Assembly: GCF_037076355.1 (NCBI RefSeq)
Contig: NZ_AP026968.1
Location: forward strand, 1,752,501 to 1,816,500
Length of the DNA: 64,000 nucleotides
DNA from: Streptococcus parapneumoniae
GTDB lineage: Bacteria; Bacillota; Bacilli; Lactobacillales; Streptococcaceae
Reading direction: 5' to 3'
This document shows positions 18,301-25,956 of this stretch, piece after piece; positions within the stretch are counted from its first letter, which is position 1, and each line of letters starts with the position of its first letter. The notes below the pieces were generated by a model. That model did not search any database. It had not been told where the DNA came from and worked only from the letters and a program-made list of their open reading frames with translations. The position numbers were made by a program, and so were the translations under genes.

Positions 18301-19277
18301 CCAAATGTTGGAGATTTAATTACATCGTAAGTTCCCGTACTATCCTTACTAACTCGAGTTCCTGTGCCTCCTGTTACATAGGTATCTGCATGATAACCTA
18401 AAAAACCACTCAAACTCTCTACTGGTAGATTATCATCTGGTACTATTGTAAAATCATTATAATAGTCTAAGCTCCCGCGACCAGCTGAATTATAACCTCC
18501 ATAAACTTTGAAACCTGTTTCAGATCCAAATAAAGGCTTACTTGTTTGAATTGCCTCTCGTTCAGCTTTAATAGTTGCTAGCTTCTTTGTATAGTCTGTC
18601 AAAGAGCTCTCATAAGCTACTCTCTTGGCTTCATTTCGTTTTCGGATTTCTGCATTTTCTTGATTGATACGATCAATTTCTGCCTGATTAGCCTTCTGAT
18701 TTTTCCCATTCTCTTCACGGATTTTTGAATTTTCCTGATTGATACGCTCAACTTCAGCTTGATAAAAAACTAAATCCTTTTGATATTGTTCCTTCTTCGC
18801 AGCATTTTCATCTTGGATTTTCTTTCGTTCCGCTTGATTCTGTTTCTTATCTTCTATATATTTTTCAGTAGCTTTCTCAATACTATCTGCTTGTGTGCGA
18901 TAATCGCTTTCGACTTCCTTTTGCTTTTTGTCCAACTCAGAGGCTGTACTTGCGGTTCCTTTATCTACTACAGAATCAAATTCCACCTTCAATCCAGCTT
19001 CTTGTGCCTTTTTAACAGTTTCAGCTAAACTGGAATGAGAAAAAGAAATTTCTATCCTTCCTATTTTTTCTTCACTCTTTCCTTGATTTTCAGTAGAAAC
19101 ACTGCTTGGACTCGTCTGGGCATAAGGCGCATTTGTAGCTGGATTTTCAGTTCGTTCATCTGCCATAACTGGGCTTATCATACTTAAAGCTGCTAAACCT
19201 AGTATCACTCCACAAGTTCCATAAATTTTTGATTTCCGAATAGATCCATATGTTTTTGTTTCTCTTACTTTGTGCAT
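15345..19277 (-). CDS. Antigen I/II family LPXTG adhesin
   Basis: A 1310-residue surface adhesin of the antigen I/II (AgI/II) family. Order: signal peptide ending near VMADE (about residue 40); coiled-coil A region (about 70-240) with repeated INQEN and AE[IV][DE]RI blocks; V/GbpC-type lectin-like domain (about 250-540); proline-rich stretch (about 545-590); three C-terminal Ig-like domains, two of them sister repeats with LAGS.NYY and DDYPEEAVTINQ; then LPNTG, a hydrophobic helix and KKKEE. AgI/II proteins bind salivary glycoprotein, collagen and other bacteria, and several are ICE-borne in streptococci. It probably belongs to one cassette with its VWA-G5 and SEC10 neighbours. Confidence 0.92.
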   Translation of the reverse strand: MHKVRETKTYGSIRKSKIYGTCGVILGLAALSMISPVMADERTENPATNAPYAQTSPSSVSTENQGKSEEKIGRIEISFSHSSLAETVKKAQEAGLKVEFDSVVDKGTASTASELDKKQKEVESDYRTQADSIEKATEKYIEDKKQNQAERKKIQDENAAKKEQYQKDLVFYQAEVERINQENSKIREENGKNQKANQAEIDRINQENAEIRKRNEAKRVAYESSLTDYTKKLATIKAEREAIQTSKPLFGSETGFKVYGGYNSAGRGSLDYYNDFTIVPDDNLPVESLSGFLGYHADTYVTGGTGTRVSKDSTGTYDVIKSPTFGDTFYIHNIGTLTDGRKIMAKVMVSDLGDYQGEVRNGVPVTDSDIYLKSGDGGSLYFVYNNHTRLELIFDFYIEGTTTPVSLLIGTVITDVDWGQGSNLSYGSSGRGMVLNPSGSGLDFDGRVMKGVENGVNDTSDIPKGSFASVGYGSSLTYLHTSSPASTEGRTPAEWDAENASGNAQNVVFTILGEGTELKSITPIKRITEPIYEKETTPPSSPTGKTEEVLPPKPEEPKEKELPSLVSPPTVRVRYARLQTIPGLEKFVKNPSGESIDKSYVPKLSTVQWELTTKPLPANREATTDFEIVDALPSGFVLDVEASKKASSDFELTYDESSHVVRIKGLENLKSKLNQDLSKEVLVPAPILVGKVINDGATYKNNFQLKINNKYESYSNIVQVSTPGKPNDPDNPNNNLIQPLKHNYNKDKVVIDGKPVLAGSTNYYHITLDYDQYKGIKADPSAILKGFGAIDDYPEEAVTINQSDIRYIDNEGKEVSGISVYQYDSIDAVDNDKVKAFLASSEIKPKGAFQVFLVDDPESYFNQYIKSGKSVTIINPMVTKEELRNTGKSFENTAYQVDFGNGYQTDTVVNNVPTVKPTKKNLNKAGVNIDGKQVLAGSVNYYKVTADYSQYKGIEADKDRIGKGFYIVDDYPEEAVTINQDGVQVTDSKGQLVKGLRVSQYDSLDQAPAGVQEALKSSNFKPKGAIQVFEAENPEEFYKTYVQAGEVLTITNPMTVKKELGQTGGKYENTAYQIDFGMAYVTETVVNNVPKIEPKKDVVIDHLSKESLDGKEVKMNQTFNYKLVGSLIPKDRSEQLFEYKFSDDYDETHDEYQGIYQVFATVDFETSDGQKFKAGDELTKYTSQVVDKDKGKVDISFDNTFLKSILETSVFQAEVYLQMTRIQSGTVENTYRHTVNGVEVVSNMVVTHTPEEVKPEQPKKEEPKHEKPKEEVSKVELPNTGMSRSNNLALLGMTMGTIALALSMRKKKEE

Positions 19278-19374
19278 TCTATCTCCTTATCTAAAATATC
19301 TAGCAATATAAAACCTCAAATGTTGGCGCCCGAGGTCTCTTATAATATAAAATCATCTCTTTCCTTTCCAAAAG

Positions 19375-19398
19375 AAAAAAGCCAGCTTTCACTGACTT
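19375..19398 (-). terminator. Terminator after the SEC10-choline-binding gene
   Basis: On the minus strand an AGTCAG / CTGGCT stem with a six-base loop runs into TTTTTTC, 27 bases after the stop of the surface-exclusion gene. The antigen I/II gene therefore probably has its own promoter. Confidence 0.7.
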
Positions 19399-19424
19399 TT
19401 CTATACAATATTGTAATGAATTTT

Positions 19425-21089
19425 TTAAGAAATCCACTTACCAGAATAATCTAAACGATAACCACCAATCGTCTCATTTTGTGCCATCTTACCATCTGCT
19501 TTCAAATAATACCAAGCACTTCCGTCCTTGAACCATTGATCTCTCAGATAACTTCCATCTGATTTGAGATAGTACCAAGCTTTATAACTGGAATCATATA
19601 GCCACTCACTTTGTGCCATTTTTCCATCTGACTTAAGGTAGTAACTTCCTTGCCAGCTATTTTGTGCATAGCTTCCATCTGACTTGAGATAGTACCAAGC
19701 TTTATAGCTGGAATCGTATTGCCACTCACTTTGTGCCATTTTTCCATCTGACTTAAGGTAGTAGCTTCCTTGCCAGCTATTTAGTGCATAACTCCCATCT
19801 GACTTGAGATAATACCAAGCTTTATAGTTTGTATCATAAATCCATTCATTACGTGCCATCACACCATTTGATTTGAGATAATAGTTTCCCTTCCAACCAC
19901 TGACAAGAGCTTTCCCTGCATGATCAAAATAATACCAGTAACTTCCATCTTGTTTCCATTGGTCACGCCAATCAGATGTGTTTTCAATCGGTTTAATAGG
20001 TTCTGCTTTCTTAGAATTATTTTCTTCTACAGTACTTTTACCTGTCTGGTTCTCCAGCTTACTTTTTAAATCTTGATAAATTTTCTCTTTATTTTTGTAA
20101 TCAATTTCTAATTTTTTTACAGCCTGATAACGATTTGAAGATCTTGGATCCGTTACTGAAGCTGTACTGAAATTAGATTTCGTTGCTCGATTAATATTTT
20201 CCTGAGAAATAGTGATGAAATGAGCAGAGCTTACTGAGGAAAGACTAGAAAATGATAATCCAAAATAATCTTTACTTGATGGATTCCCCCAGTTCAATCC
20301 TGCAATTGCTTGAGCATGTGCCCATTCTGTCCCACCGACCATAAATTCAACCATACCATCATAAATAGCCTCTTTCAATTGAGACTTAGTAGCTGTTTTA
20401 AAACCAGGTAGACGAGAAGCTAAATTTTCATAATTTTGCCCACCTTTTAGCTCTGATTCTGCATTAGATGTAGGTAATCCATACTCTCTCGCCACACGAT
20501 TGATTCCAGTTGCATCATGTCCTGAACTTCCTGAGATATTCATTTTATCCCATCCCCAGTTATCTTGAACATATGCTTTCGCCACCTTATCCGCAAAATC
20601 AATCGCCGAGCTAGAAACACTGACACTAGGAGTCCCAACCTGAGAACGAACTTGGTTAATTAAATCTTGGGCAAAAAATGACAACTCCTGACGAACAACT
20701 AGCGGTAGAGTGTTGACATCAAAATACTCACCTTGATCAACTGAATCTTTTTGGAACTTGTGCTGATTTTTCAATTGAGCACTCTCTGACTCAAGAATAT
20801 ACTGTGCCTTATCACGTTCAGTCTGGCTAATATTAAAATCAGAAAAAGCCGTCTTCAAAGCCTTTATATACTTATCGCTCAGTGTAATCGTATTGCTAGG
20901 TGCAGATGATAAAGCATTGTCATAGATACTTTTGGCTTGTTCATATTCTCTCTTAGCTTTAATCAATTCACTTTTTAAATTCTCTACCTGACTACTCGTT
21001 GTACTATTCGCATACACAGGTTGACTATTTCCTAACCCAAGCAAAGTTACGCTGGCAGTTGTTGCCAAGATAGTTGTTCTCAATTTCAT
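19425..21089 (-). CDS. SEC10/PgrA-type surface-exclusion protein with choline-binding repeats
   Basis: A 554-residue secreted protein. Signal peptide to about residue 27; coiled-coil segment (about 30-115); a CAP-like/SEC10-PgrA domain (about 125-300) with FAQDLINQVR and HATGINRVAREYG-like segments; a second coiled coil; then, from about residue 365, eight to nine choline-binding repeats of the W-Y-Y-L-x-x-D-G type. SEC10/PgrA proteins block redundant conjugation into cells already carrying the element. Most are LPXTG-anchored; here the anchor is the phosphocholine-binding module used by S. pneumoniae and S. mitis. The domain identities are clear; exclusion activity is inferred from the family and the conjugative context. 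Confidence 0.85.
   Translation of the reverse strand: MKLRTTILATTASVTLLGLGNSQPVYANSTTSSQVENLKSELIKAKREYEQAKSIYDNALSSAPSNTITLSDKYIKALKTAFSDFNISQTERDKAQYILESESAQLKNQHKFQKDSVDQGEYFDVNTLPLVVRQELSFFAQDLINQVRSQVGTPSVSVSSSAIDFADKVAKAYVQDNWGWDKMNISGSSGHDATGINRVAREYGLPTSNAESELKGGQNYENLASRLPGFKTATKSQLKEAIYDGMVEFMVGGTEWAHAQAIAGLNWGNPSSKDYFGLSFSSLSSVSSAHFITISQENINRATKSNFSTASVTDPRSSNRYQAVKKLEIDYKNKEKIYQDLKSKLENQTGKSTVEENNSKKAEPIKPIENTSDWRDQWKQDGSYWYYFDHAGKALVSGWKGNYYLKSNGVMARNEWIYDTNYKAWYYLKSDGSYALNSWQGSYYLKSDGKMAQSEWQYDSSYKAWYYLKSDGSYAQNSWQGSYYLKSDGKMAQSEWLYDSSYKAWYYLKSDGSYLRDQWFKDGSAWYYLKADGKMAQNETIGGYRLDYSGKWIS
19551..19910 (-). repeat. Three tandem 120-bp units encoding choline-binding repeats
   Basis: Near-identical units begin at 19551, 19671 and 19791, each coding for two 20-residue choline-binding repeats. 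The identity between units at base level suggests recent expansion or homogenisation. Confidence 0.85.
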
Positions 21090-21279
21090 AATCTTATCTC
21101 CTTTTTGTTTAAAAACGTTCTTAAAACATTCATTTTATACTTTTATTTTACCATTTTTAGAGGGTTTTCTCAATTTTTTCTTGATTTTCATTCATCTATC
21201 CGCTTAATCAAAGATAGGACATTTAGAACAGTTCAGATTTCCTCTCCTTGATGAAACAGATAGATGAGGCTCTATCTGT

Positions 21280-21594
21280 TTAATGCTTGGTTGGACGATG
21301 ATATCCTTTACCAGTCAGCAGTAAACGATTGGTATTTCCTTGTTTAATGCGTCTAGCCACTAGAACATCACCACGTTTGATGGTGCGAATCTCTTTGTAA
21401 ATTTTTGAATATTCTACAATCATCCAGACCGTTTCTAGTTTACCTGCTAGATATCCGTTTTTAGATACCAAACCATATCTGCTGGTTAATTTGATTTCAT
21501 CGCCATTATCAAGTCTTGCGGTTGCATTTCCTTGATTTCCTAAGCGTCTAAGGTCAGCTAAAGTGACCTCTGTAACTAATTTTGATTGATTCAT
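21280..21594 (-). CDS. Hypothetical ICE protein
   Basis: A 104-residue basic soluble protein with a strong AAGGAGGAGAC ribosome site before the ATG. No recognised motif; several short strands separated by G-N and G-D turns suggest a small beta-rich fold. It lies downstream of a 378-base non-coding stretch and upstream of the surface-protein genes. Function unknown. Confidence 0.6.
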   Translation of the reverse strand: MNQSKLVTEVTLADLRRLGNQGNATARLDNGDEIKLTSRYGLVSKNGYLAGKLETVWMIVEYSKIYKEIRTIKRGDVLVARRIKQGNTNRLLLTGKGYHRPTKH

Positions 21595-21972
21595 CTTGTC
21601 TCCTCCTTACTGAATCAAGGCTGATTTACAGCCATGCCGAGGTATAACGTACATACCTGCTGTATTTTTTACACACGGTTTTAAGTCTAGAAACCGCAAA
21701 CTCCTTCAGCTTAGGCTTTGCCTGCTTTTACGTGGTGGAACAGCACTAGATATCCTTTTCTAGCCTACACACCGCCCTTGTTCTTCTTTTTATGCTTAGT
21801 TCCGCTAATCAGGACAGTGGGGGTATTCAGTTGTCAATGTACATCAGCAGTTTACCGACTTGCTGAGGTCAAGGGATTAGCTATAAGACGATTTTTTATA
21901 AATCGTCACATTGCTGAGAGGAATGACATAAATGTCCCCATTTTCAAAAGTCTCCTCCGTGTTTTTCTTTGT
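21595..21972 (-). other. Gene-free 378-base region with hairpins, possible leader RNA or origin
   Basis: No convincing gene. On the minus strand it has a perfect hairpin GACGATTT / AAATCGTC (about 21888-21908) and a CTAGA / TCTAG pair (about 21746-21762). The GC content is higher than that of the flanking genes. It lies between a small gene after repA and the 104-aa gene, so an untranslated leader, regulatory RNA or replication site are all possible. Confidence 0.4.
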
Positions 21973-22209
21973 CTAGCTATTAGTCACCTCTACTGGATGA
22001 TAAAACTCAACCCATTCTTTCACTGTTTCACGAGAGATACCTTCATCATCAGACACATCTAAAACAGCCTGAATCAAACACTCCAACATTTCTTCCGTCC
22101 AATTTCCTCTTGAACAAGCATGCTCACCAAGCCCATTTGGCAACATTCTAAATGTGAAATCAAATCCGCTGAACTCATCCCACAAAGAGTCTCCTCCTTC
22201 TTTCTGCAT
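21973..22209 (-). CDS. Small acidic protein downstream of repA
   Basis: A 78-residue protein. I prefer the ATG at 22209, preceded by GGGGGGTGAAAG, although an ATG at 22224 inside the end of repA is also possible. It is acidic and Trp-containing, with a helical middle (LIQAVLDVSDDEG). No family recognised. It is translationally linked to the replication initiator. Confidence 0.55.
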   Translation of the reverse strand: MQKEGGDSLWDEFSGFDFTFRMLPNGLGEHACSRGNWTEEMLECLIQAVLDVSDDEGISRETVKEWVEFYHPVEVTNS

Positions 22210-22213
22210 ACTT

Positions 22214-23335
22214 TCACCCCCCATACTGCTCCTGCGCCCTCTTATGAGCATTCAACTTGACTTCTAACTTTCTCTCAGCCATCAAATTCTCAATGGACGT
22301 AACCAGATAAGCATACGGACTCTGACAATCTTGAGGAATCCGTTCAATACAATGTAAGACTTCTGAACTAGTTACCCAGCCAGTCTCCAAAAAGCTACCA
22401 ATTTTCATTTTCTGACGATGGGTCAGATGGTAAGCATTATCCCACGGTAAATGATCAAAGTAGCTATCCGCAATTTCCTGCAAGAGAGAATAGACTTGAG
22501 GTTGGATAAATTTCTTCCCACTTGTTTTTTGAGAAGGAGTGTCACAAGTTCTAGCAGTCTGATCCAATTCGTTAGAATTGGAAGCAGGCTTTCTAGAACT
22601 ATGTCTAGTACTATTATTCTCAGTATGACTCTTCTCAGTCTTAATAGGGTTAAATTTTTTTACTTCCGGAGGTAAAAAAATTTGACTTCCAGAATTCCTT
22701 GATTTAACAACCTTTTTTGGAGGTAAAGATTTTTGACTTCCAGAATTGGTTGATTTGACAGGCTTTTCTAAAACAGATTCTTCTTCACTATTTGGACGTT
22801 CAATTTCAAACAAGACACAACCTTTGTAATCTAAAGTTTTTACATGATGGTAGATTACAGTTCCTTTGTCACGTCCTTTTTCTACGACTTCAGCATCATA
22901 GTGTTCATATTCTTGTAATTCAGCATTCACATTTTGAAGATACAAACGATTCGGACGATTCTTTCCTTGTTTCACTTCACGAAGCAAGCCAAGCTCTTTC
23001 AATTCTTTCTTGATTTTCAATACAGTTGGCTTACTGCGATCTAAAATTTCCATTAAGTCCTCAACCGTATAGACAAGAAATACTGAACCATTCTCATCAA
23101 CATAAGTCAGTTCACCGTTTCTGTAAGAATGAATACTTAACATACATCGATCATAGAGTACTCCATAAGCAATCTTGCCATCATTTGATAATTTCTTGGC
23201 ATAGACACTCGTCATCTTGATTTTCCCAGTAGGTTTCCCTTCAGCAGAAAACTTTTTCTTAACATTTACCATGAAAATTTGTGGGATTTGATAGAATGTC
23301 TGTGTCGCCACTTGATTTACTGTAATATCAGCCAT
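22214..23335 (-). CDS. RepA_N-type replication initiator
   Basis: A 373-residue protein with the RepA N-terminal domain (about residues 1-130): a FYQIPQIFM start, SVYAKKLSNDGKIAYGVLYDR and a winged-helix segment SKPTVLKIKKELKELGLLREV. A variable Ser-rich linker (about 190-260) precedes a C-terminal helical domain. This family initiates theta replication of low-GC plasmids and is also carried by Tn5252-like ICEs, where it may support transient autonomous replication. The start lies eight bases after a GGGGGTG site within the end of the upstream 54-aa gene. Confidence 0.85.
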   Translation of the reverse strand: MADITVNQVATQTFYQIPQIFMVNVKKKFSAEGKPTGKIKMTSVYAKKLSNDGKIAYGVLYDRCMLSIHSYRNGELTYVDENGSVFLVYTVEDLMEILDRSKPTVLKIKKELKELGLLREVKQGKNRPNRLYLQNVNAELQEYEHYDAEVVEKGRDKGTVIYHHVKTLDYKGCVLFEIERPNSEEESVLEKPVKSTNSGSQKSLPPKKVVKSRNSGSQIFLPPEVKKFNPIKTEKSHTENNSTRHSSRKPASNSNELDQTARTCDTPSQKTSGKKFIQPQVYSLLQEIADSYFDHLPWDNAYHLTHRQKMKIGSFLETGWVTSSEVLHCIERIPQDCQSPYAYLVTSIENLMAERKLEVKLNAHKRAQEQYGG

Positions 23336-23339
23336 GTTA

Positions 23340-23504
23340 TCACACCCCCATCATCACAGTACCATTTCCCACATAGAACAGAACTCCTTCTCTCTCTAAT
23401 TCTTCAATCGCCTTAACAGCACGTTTTTTACTCATTCCTGTCTTTTTCATCACTTCGTTAACAGCTGCTTTTTTTGAAAATTGCACAAACATTTCTTTAG
23501 TCAT
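23340..23504 (-). CDS. 54-aa winged-helix-like DNA-binding protein
   Basis: A short gene, ATG at 23504 overlapping the upstream stop as ATGA and ending four bases before repA. The 54 residues contain NEVMKKTGMSKKRAVKAIEE and LEREGVLFYVGNG, the helix-turn-helix plus wing of a small winged-helix domain. It sits in a tight string with repA and the zinc-ribbon gene, suggesting a role in control or loading at replication (inference). Confidence 0.65.
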   Translation of the reverse strand: MTKEMFVQFSKKAAVNEVMKKTGMSKKRAVKAIEELEREGVLFYVGNGTVMMGV

Positions 23505-23779
23505 TCTACTATCTCCTTTTTCTGTTTCACTAATTTAAGTTCCTTTGAAAAGCAACTTGGACATTCAGATAGACCAAGCTGAAAATCCAAATGGTCAAAT
23601 AAAAAGTTACATCGCTCACACTCCACTGTGCTTCTAAGTATTGTTTCACCTAACCATTCTCTTTCTACAACATCTAATACATCTCCACATTCAGGACAAT
23701 GAATAGGTTTGAAAATATCATCTTCTTCCCATTTTTCCTCATAATCACAATCAAAACAAACGATTGTTTCCAACCACAT
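23501..23779 (-). CDS. Zinc-ribbon protein with four CxxC knuckles
   Basis: A 92-residue protein with CxxC pairs at about residues 8-11, 28-31, 54-57 and 73-76, enough for two treble zinc ribbons. It is acidic between the knuckles. It lies between the tandem-HTH repressor and the winged-helix/repA genes, with a four-base overlap downstream and a four-base gap upstream. It may be a nucleic-acid or protein-protein adaptor in the ICE replication module. Confidence 0.65.
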   Translation of the reverse strand: MWLETIVCFDCDYEEKWEEDDIFKPIHCPECGDVLDVVEREWLGETILRSTVECERCNFLFDHLDFQLGLSECPSCFSKELKLVKQKKEIVE

Positions 23780-23782
23780 GGA

Positions 23783-24436
23783 TTAACTCCCTTCCAATGT
23801 TCCTTCTAATTCGCCAAGTTTTAACTTAAATTCCTTGATTTTCTTTCTCACAAGATCACATTCTGCACTCATCAGTTGTACCTCACTTATCTGTTTGATA
23901 ATCTCTCTTTCCTTTTTATCAAGTTCTATGTATTCCTGTAGGAGTTTTGACTTTTTTTCACTGATAAAAGAAAGTTTTTTAACAAACTCTGTCAATATTG
24001 TTGCGTTTGGTTTATCGACCGTAGAGTTCTCTTCATAACCGAGTAGATATGGGATAGATACTCCTAAATATTCTGATAGTAATTGCGCATTTTTAGCATT
24101 CGGACTTCTACTTCCTTGGTTGTAATTTCCAAGTGTAGAGTATCCTATACCAGTTGCCTCACTTATCTCCTTCAGGGATATCTCTTTATCTCTAACCAGT
24201 GACTGAAATGGGGTCATCTTTTTGCTTCTATCAATACAAGAATCATCATCAAGTCCTAGTAAATATGAAAGTGTTACACCAAAATATTCTGATAAAATCT
24301 GAGCATTTTCTAGACTAAGATTTGTTTTTCCATTTTCGTATTTTCCGTATTGAGACTGGTTAGTATTCAAAACTTTTGCTAAGTCAGCTTGAGTTAGCAA
24401 TTTTTCTTTTCTTAGATTTTTAAGCCTATTAGACAT
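23783..24436 (-). CDS. Tandem-HTH XRE-family regulator with C-terminal coiled coil
   Basis: A 217-residue regulator with two consecutive XRE (Cro/CI-like) helix-turn-helix domains: the first about residues 3-62 (LTQADLAKVLNTNQSQYGKYE), the second about 75-133 (SLKEISEATGIGYSTLGNY). Both end in the same LLSEYLGVS.PYLLG pattern, so they arose by internal duplication. Residues 150-215 form a coiled coil, probably for oligomerisation. No LexA-like peptidase domain is present. It is divergent from the membrane protein at 24496 across a 59-base region, making it the likely switch for that gene and for the leftward replication genes. Confidence 0.8.
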   Translation of the reverse strand: MSNRLKNLRKEKLLTQADLAKVLNTNQSQYGKYENGKTNLSLENAQILSEYFGVTLSYLLGLDDDSCIDRSKKMTPFQSLVRDKEISLKEISEATGIGYSTLGNYNQGSRSPNAKNAQLLSEYLGVSIPYLLGYEENSTVDKPNATILTEFVKKLSFISEKKSKLLQEYIELDKKEREIIKQISEVQLMSAECDLVRKKIKEFKLKLGELEGTLEGS

Positions 24437-24495
24437 AACTACTCCTCATATATATTGTGTTATAATAATTTTCGGTAGGTGGTCATGGAGGTGAC
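24437..24495. promoter_or_regulatory. Divergent promoter region of XRE regulator and membrane protein
   Basis: Reading right, TG-T-TATAAT is an extended -10 ahead of a GGAGGTGAC ribosome site. Reading left, the same AT-rich core offers TATTAT before GGAGTAGTT. The two promoters overlap, so a regulator bound here would affect both genes. Confidence 0.6.
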
Positions 24496-25152
24496 ATGCT
24501 AAACAAAAATAATAACCAAACTCATTACGGACATGGAAATCAATACATCGATCAAAGTGTTACAACAAATATATTTTTAACATACGGTGATCCTCAACCT
24601 AGTAGCTCATCAGATAATTCAGGTATGTGGATTATCATTTTTCTAGTAATTGCACTATCTCTAGGAAACTTACTTCTAGGTTTTATTCAAGAACATAAAC
24701 AAGTAATTACTATGACTCAAATCATTCTACTTATCGTTGTCAATTGCTATGTTTATTTCAAATCAAAAGACATGAAACTACTAATCACTGAAATGGTTCC
24801 TTCTGTCCTAAGTACTCTAACGACAATATTCTCAGTTAGTAATCAAATCCCAGCTAATTTTCAATCAATATTGGATAAGATGAGTACAAATCCCGATTTA
24901 TCCTCTTGGAAAACTGCTGTAAATAGTTTTTTCAGTAGCTTAATACCAAAAGCTTTCGAACTTTTATCGGATTATCCTAGCTATAATATAGTTCTTACCG
25001 CTTTCTATATCATTTTAGTCCTATCAACCATTCTTAGCCCTTTGTTGATTGGATTTAATGCATTCTTTAGGAAATCTATTAAGAACTCTCTCACTTATGT
25101 ATTCACTATCGCCTATTGGATTTTTTTCTTTGTTTTAAAAATGATTCAATAA
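24496..25152 (+). CDS. Multi-pass membrane protein divergent from tandem-HTH regulator
   Basis: A 218-residue protein. The hydrophilic N-terminus (about 40 residues, rich in N, Q, H, G) is followed by four to five membrane helices (about 42-62, 70-88, a weaker one, 165-187 and 195-215). The ribosome site GGAGGTGAC is excellent. I recognise no family. Regulator plus membrane protein in divergent pairs is a layout seen for transporters, immunity factors and membrane-acting defence effectors; the sequence does not decide among them. Confidence 0.65.
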   Translation: MLNKNNNQTHYGHGNQYIDQSVTTNIFLTYGDPQPSSSSDNSGMWIIIFLVIALSLGNLLLGFIQEHKQVITMTQIILLIVVNCYVYFKSKDMKLLITEMVPSVLSTLTTIFSVSNQIPANFQSILDKMSTNPDLSSWKTAVNSFFSSLIPKAFELLSDYPSYNIVLTAFYIILVLSTILSPLLIGFNAFFRKSIKNSLTYVFTIAYWIFFFVLKMIQ

Positions 25153-25306
25153 CCGTACAGCAATAAATTAAGGCGGTTACAGTTAAACTAATTAGTATTA
25201 AGGACAATAAAGTTTGACCTCCACCTACCAACCTAATCATAAATAAAGCGTAACCTAAAAAAGTATACATGGTCACTTTAGTAAATATTTTTACTAATGG
25301 TTTCAT
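25106..25306 (-). CDS. Small two-helix membrane protein
   Basis: A 66-residue protein with two hydrophobic helices and a basic C-terminus. The ribosome site AAGGAGGAAACAA before ATG is near-perfect, which is why I accept it although its last 47 bases run antisense to the end of the membrane protein at 24496-25152. Function unknown. Confidence 0.6.
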   Translation of the reverse strand: MKPLVKIFTKVTMYTFLGYALFMIRLVGGGQTLLSLILISLTVTALIYCCTVIESFLKQRKKSNRR

Positions 25307-25320
25307 TTGTTTCCTCCTTA

Positions 25321-25344
25321 ACCTGGTTAGATGCCAGGTTTTTT
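25321..25344 (+). terminator. Rightward terminator
   Basis: ACCTGG / CCAGGT stem with a T tract on the plus strand. It most likely ends the transcript of the rightward membrane protein, after passing through the antisense 66-aa gene. Confidence 0.6.
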
Positions 25345-25386
25345 GATATTAACAAAGTGTAGAATTAAGATATATCATTTATTTTC

Positions 25387-25755
25387 CTACACATACCCCA
25401 TCAATTCTGGATTAAACTCTAGAGTCAACCACAGGGATTCATCATAAGTCAGTTGGCTAGTTTGTCCCCATGTTCCATCTCTCGCTCTCCTGGAGTACGG
25501 ATAAGTGCCAAACTTAATTCTAGGCTTTAGTTCATGAATAACATCATCTTTAATAACTTCCCAAAGTAGACTAGAGGGCTTATAATAATACCCTTTCACA
25601 AGCCAAACTCTATTGAGGTCATCGTATGAAGATACCTTTTCTTCAGAATTTCCTTCAGAGACAAGATCAACTATATTTTCATTCTCATTAAGATCTATTA
25701 CATCGAAAATTTCTAACGAATCAATATCCATAATAATTTCAATATTATCTGACAT
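25387..25755 (-). CDS. Hypothetical acidic protein
   Basis: A 122-residue protein with a very acidic first half (many D and E, residues 1-45) and a more ordered second half rich in W and Y (WGQTSQLTYDESLWLTLEF). No family recognised. It lies near the probable right end of the ICE, between the 66-aa membrane gene and the terminator of the primase-helicase gene. The acidic start could mimic nucleic acid, but this is speculation. Confidence 0.5.
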   Translation of the reverse strand: MSDNIEIIMDIDSLEIFDVIDLNENENIVDLVSEGNSEEKVSSYDDLNRVWLVKGYYYKPSSLLWEVIKDDVIHELKPRIKFGTYPYSRRARDGTWGQTSQLTYDESLWLTLEFNPELMGYV

Positions 25756-25783
25756 TTTTCCCCTTTATTTAATTTTGACAACG

Positions 25784-25812
25784 AAAAAAGAGAACGGATT
25801 TTCTCGTTCTCT
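25784..25812 (-). terminator. Terminator of the primase-helicase gene
   Basis: On the minus strand AGAGAACG / CGTTCTCT, an eight-base stem with an eight-base loop, followed by TTTTTTCG, about 145 bases after the stop at 25957. Confidence 0.75.
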
Positions 25813-25956
25813 ACATTTATTTATATGCTATCTACATTTCTCAAAACTCTAGACACTTACTAGAAATTTTTTTATTTTGTGTGATTCGAATGTGAAAATG
25901 TCATCACTCTCACTAAAGAAATGAAAATCATACATAGAAATTTTTAAAAATTTTCT

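Noticed and set aside
19551..19910. Possible CRISPR-like repeats
   Set aside because: The 120-bp units are in frame and code for choline-binding repeats; there are no spacers.
21718..22062. A 114-codon rightward frame in the region after repA
   Set aside because: It lacks a ribosome site, is rich in C, F and H as antisense frames are, and overlaps the better supported 78-aa gene.
25756..25956. Search for the ICE right end and att site
   Set aside because: No direct repeat matching another site in the window and no integrase gene; the boundary cannot be fixed from this window.
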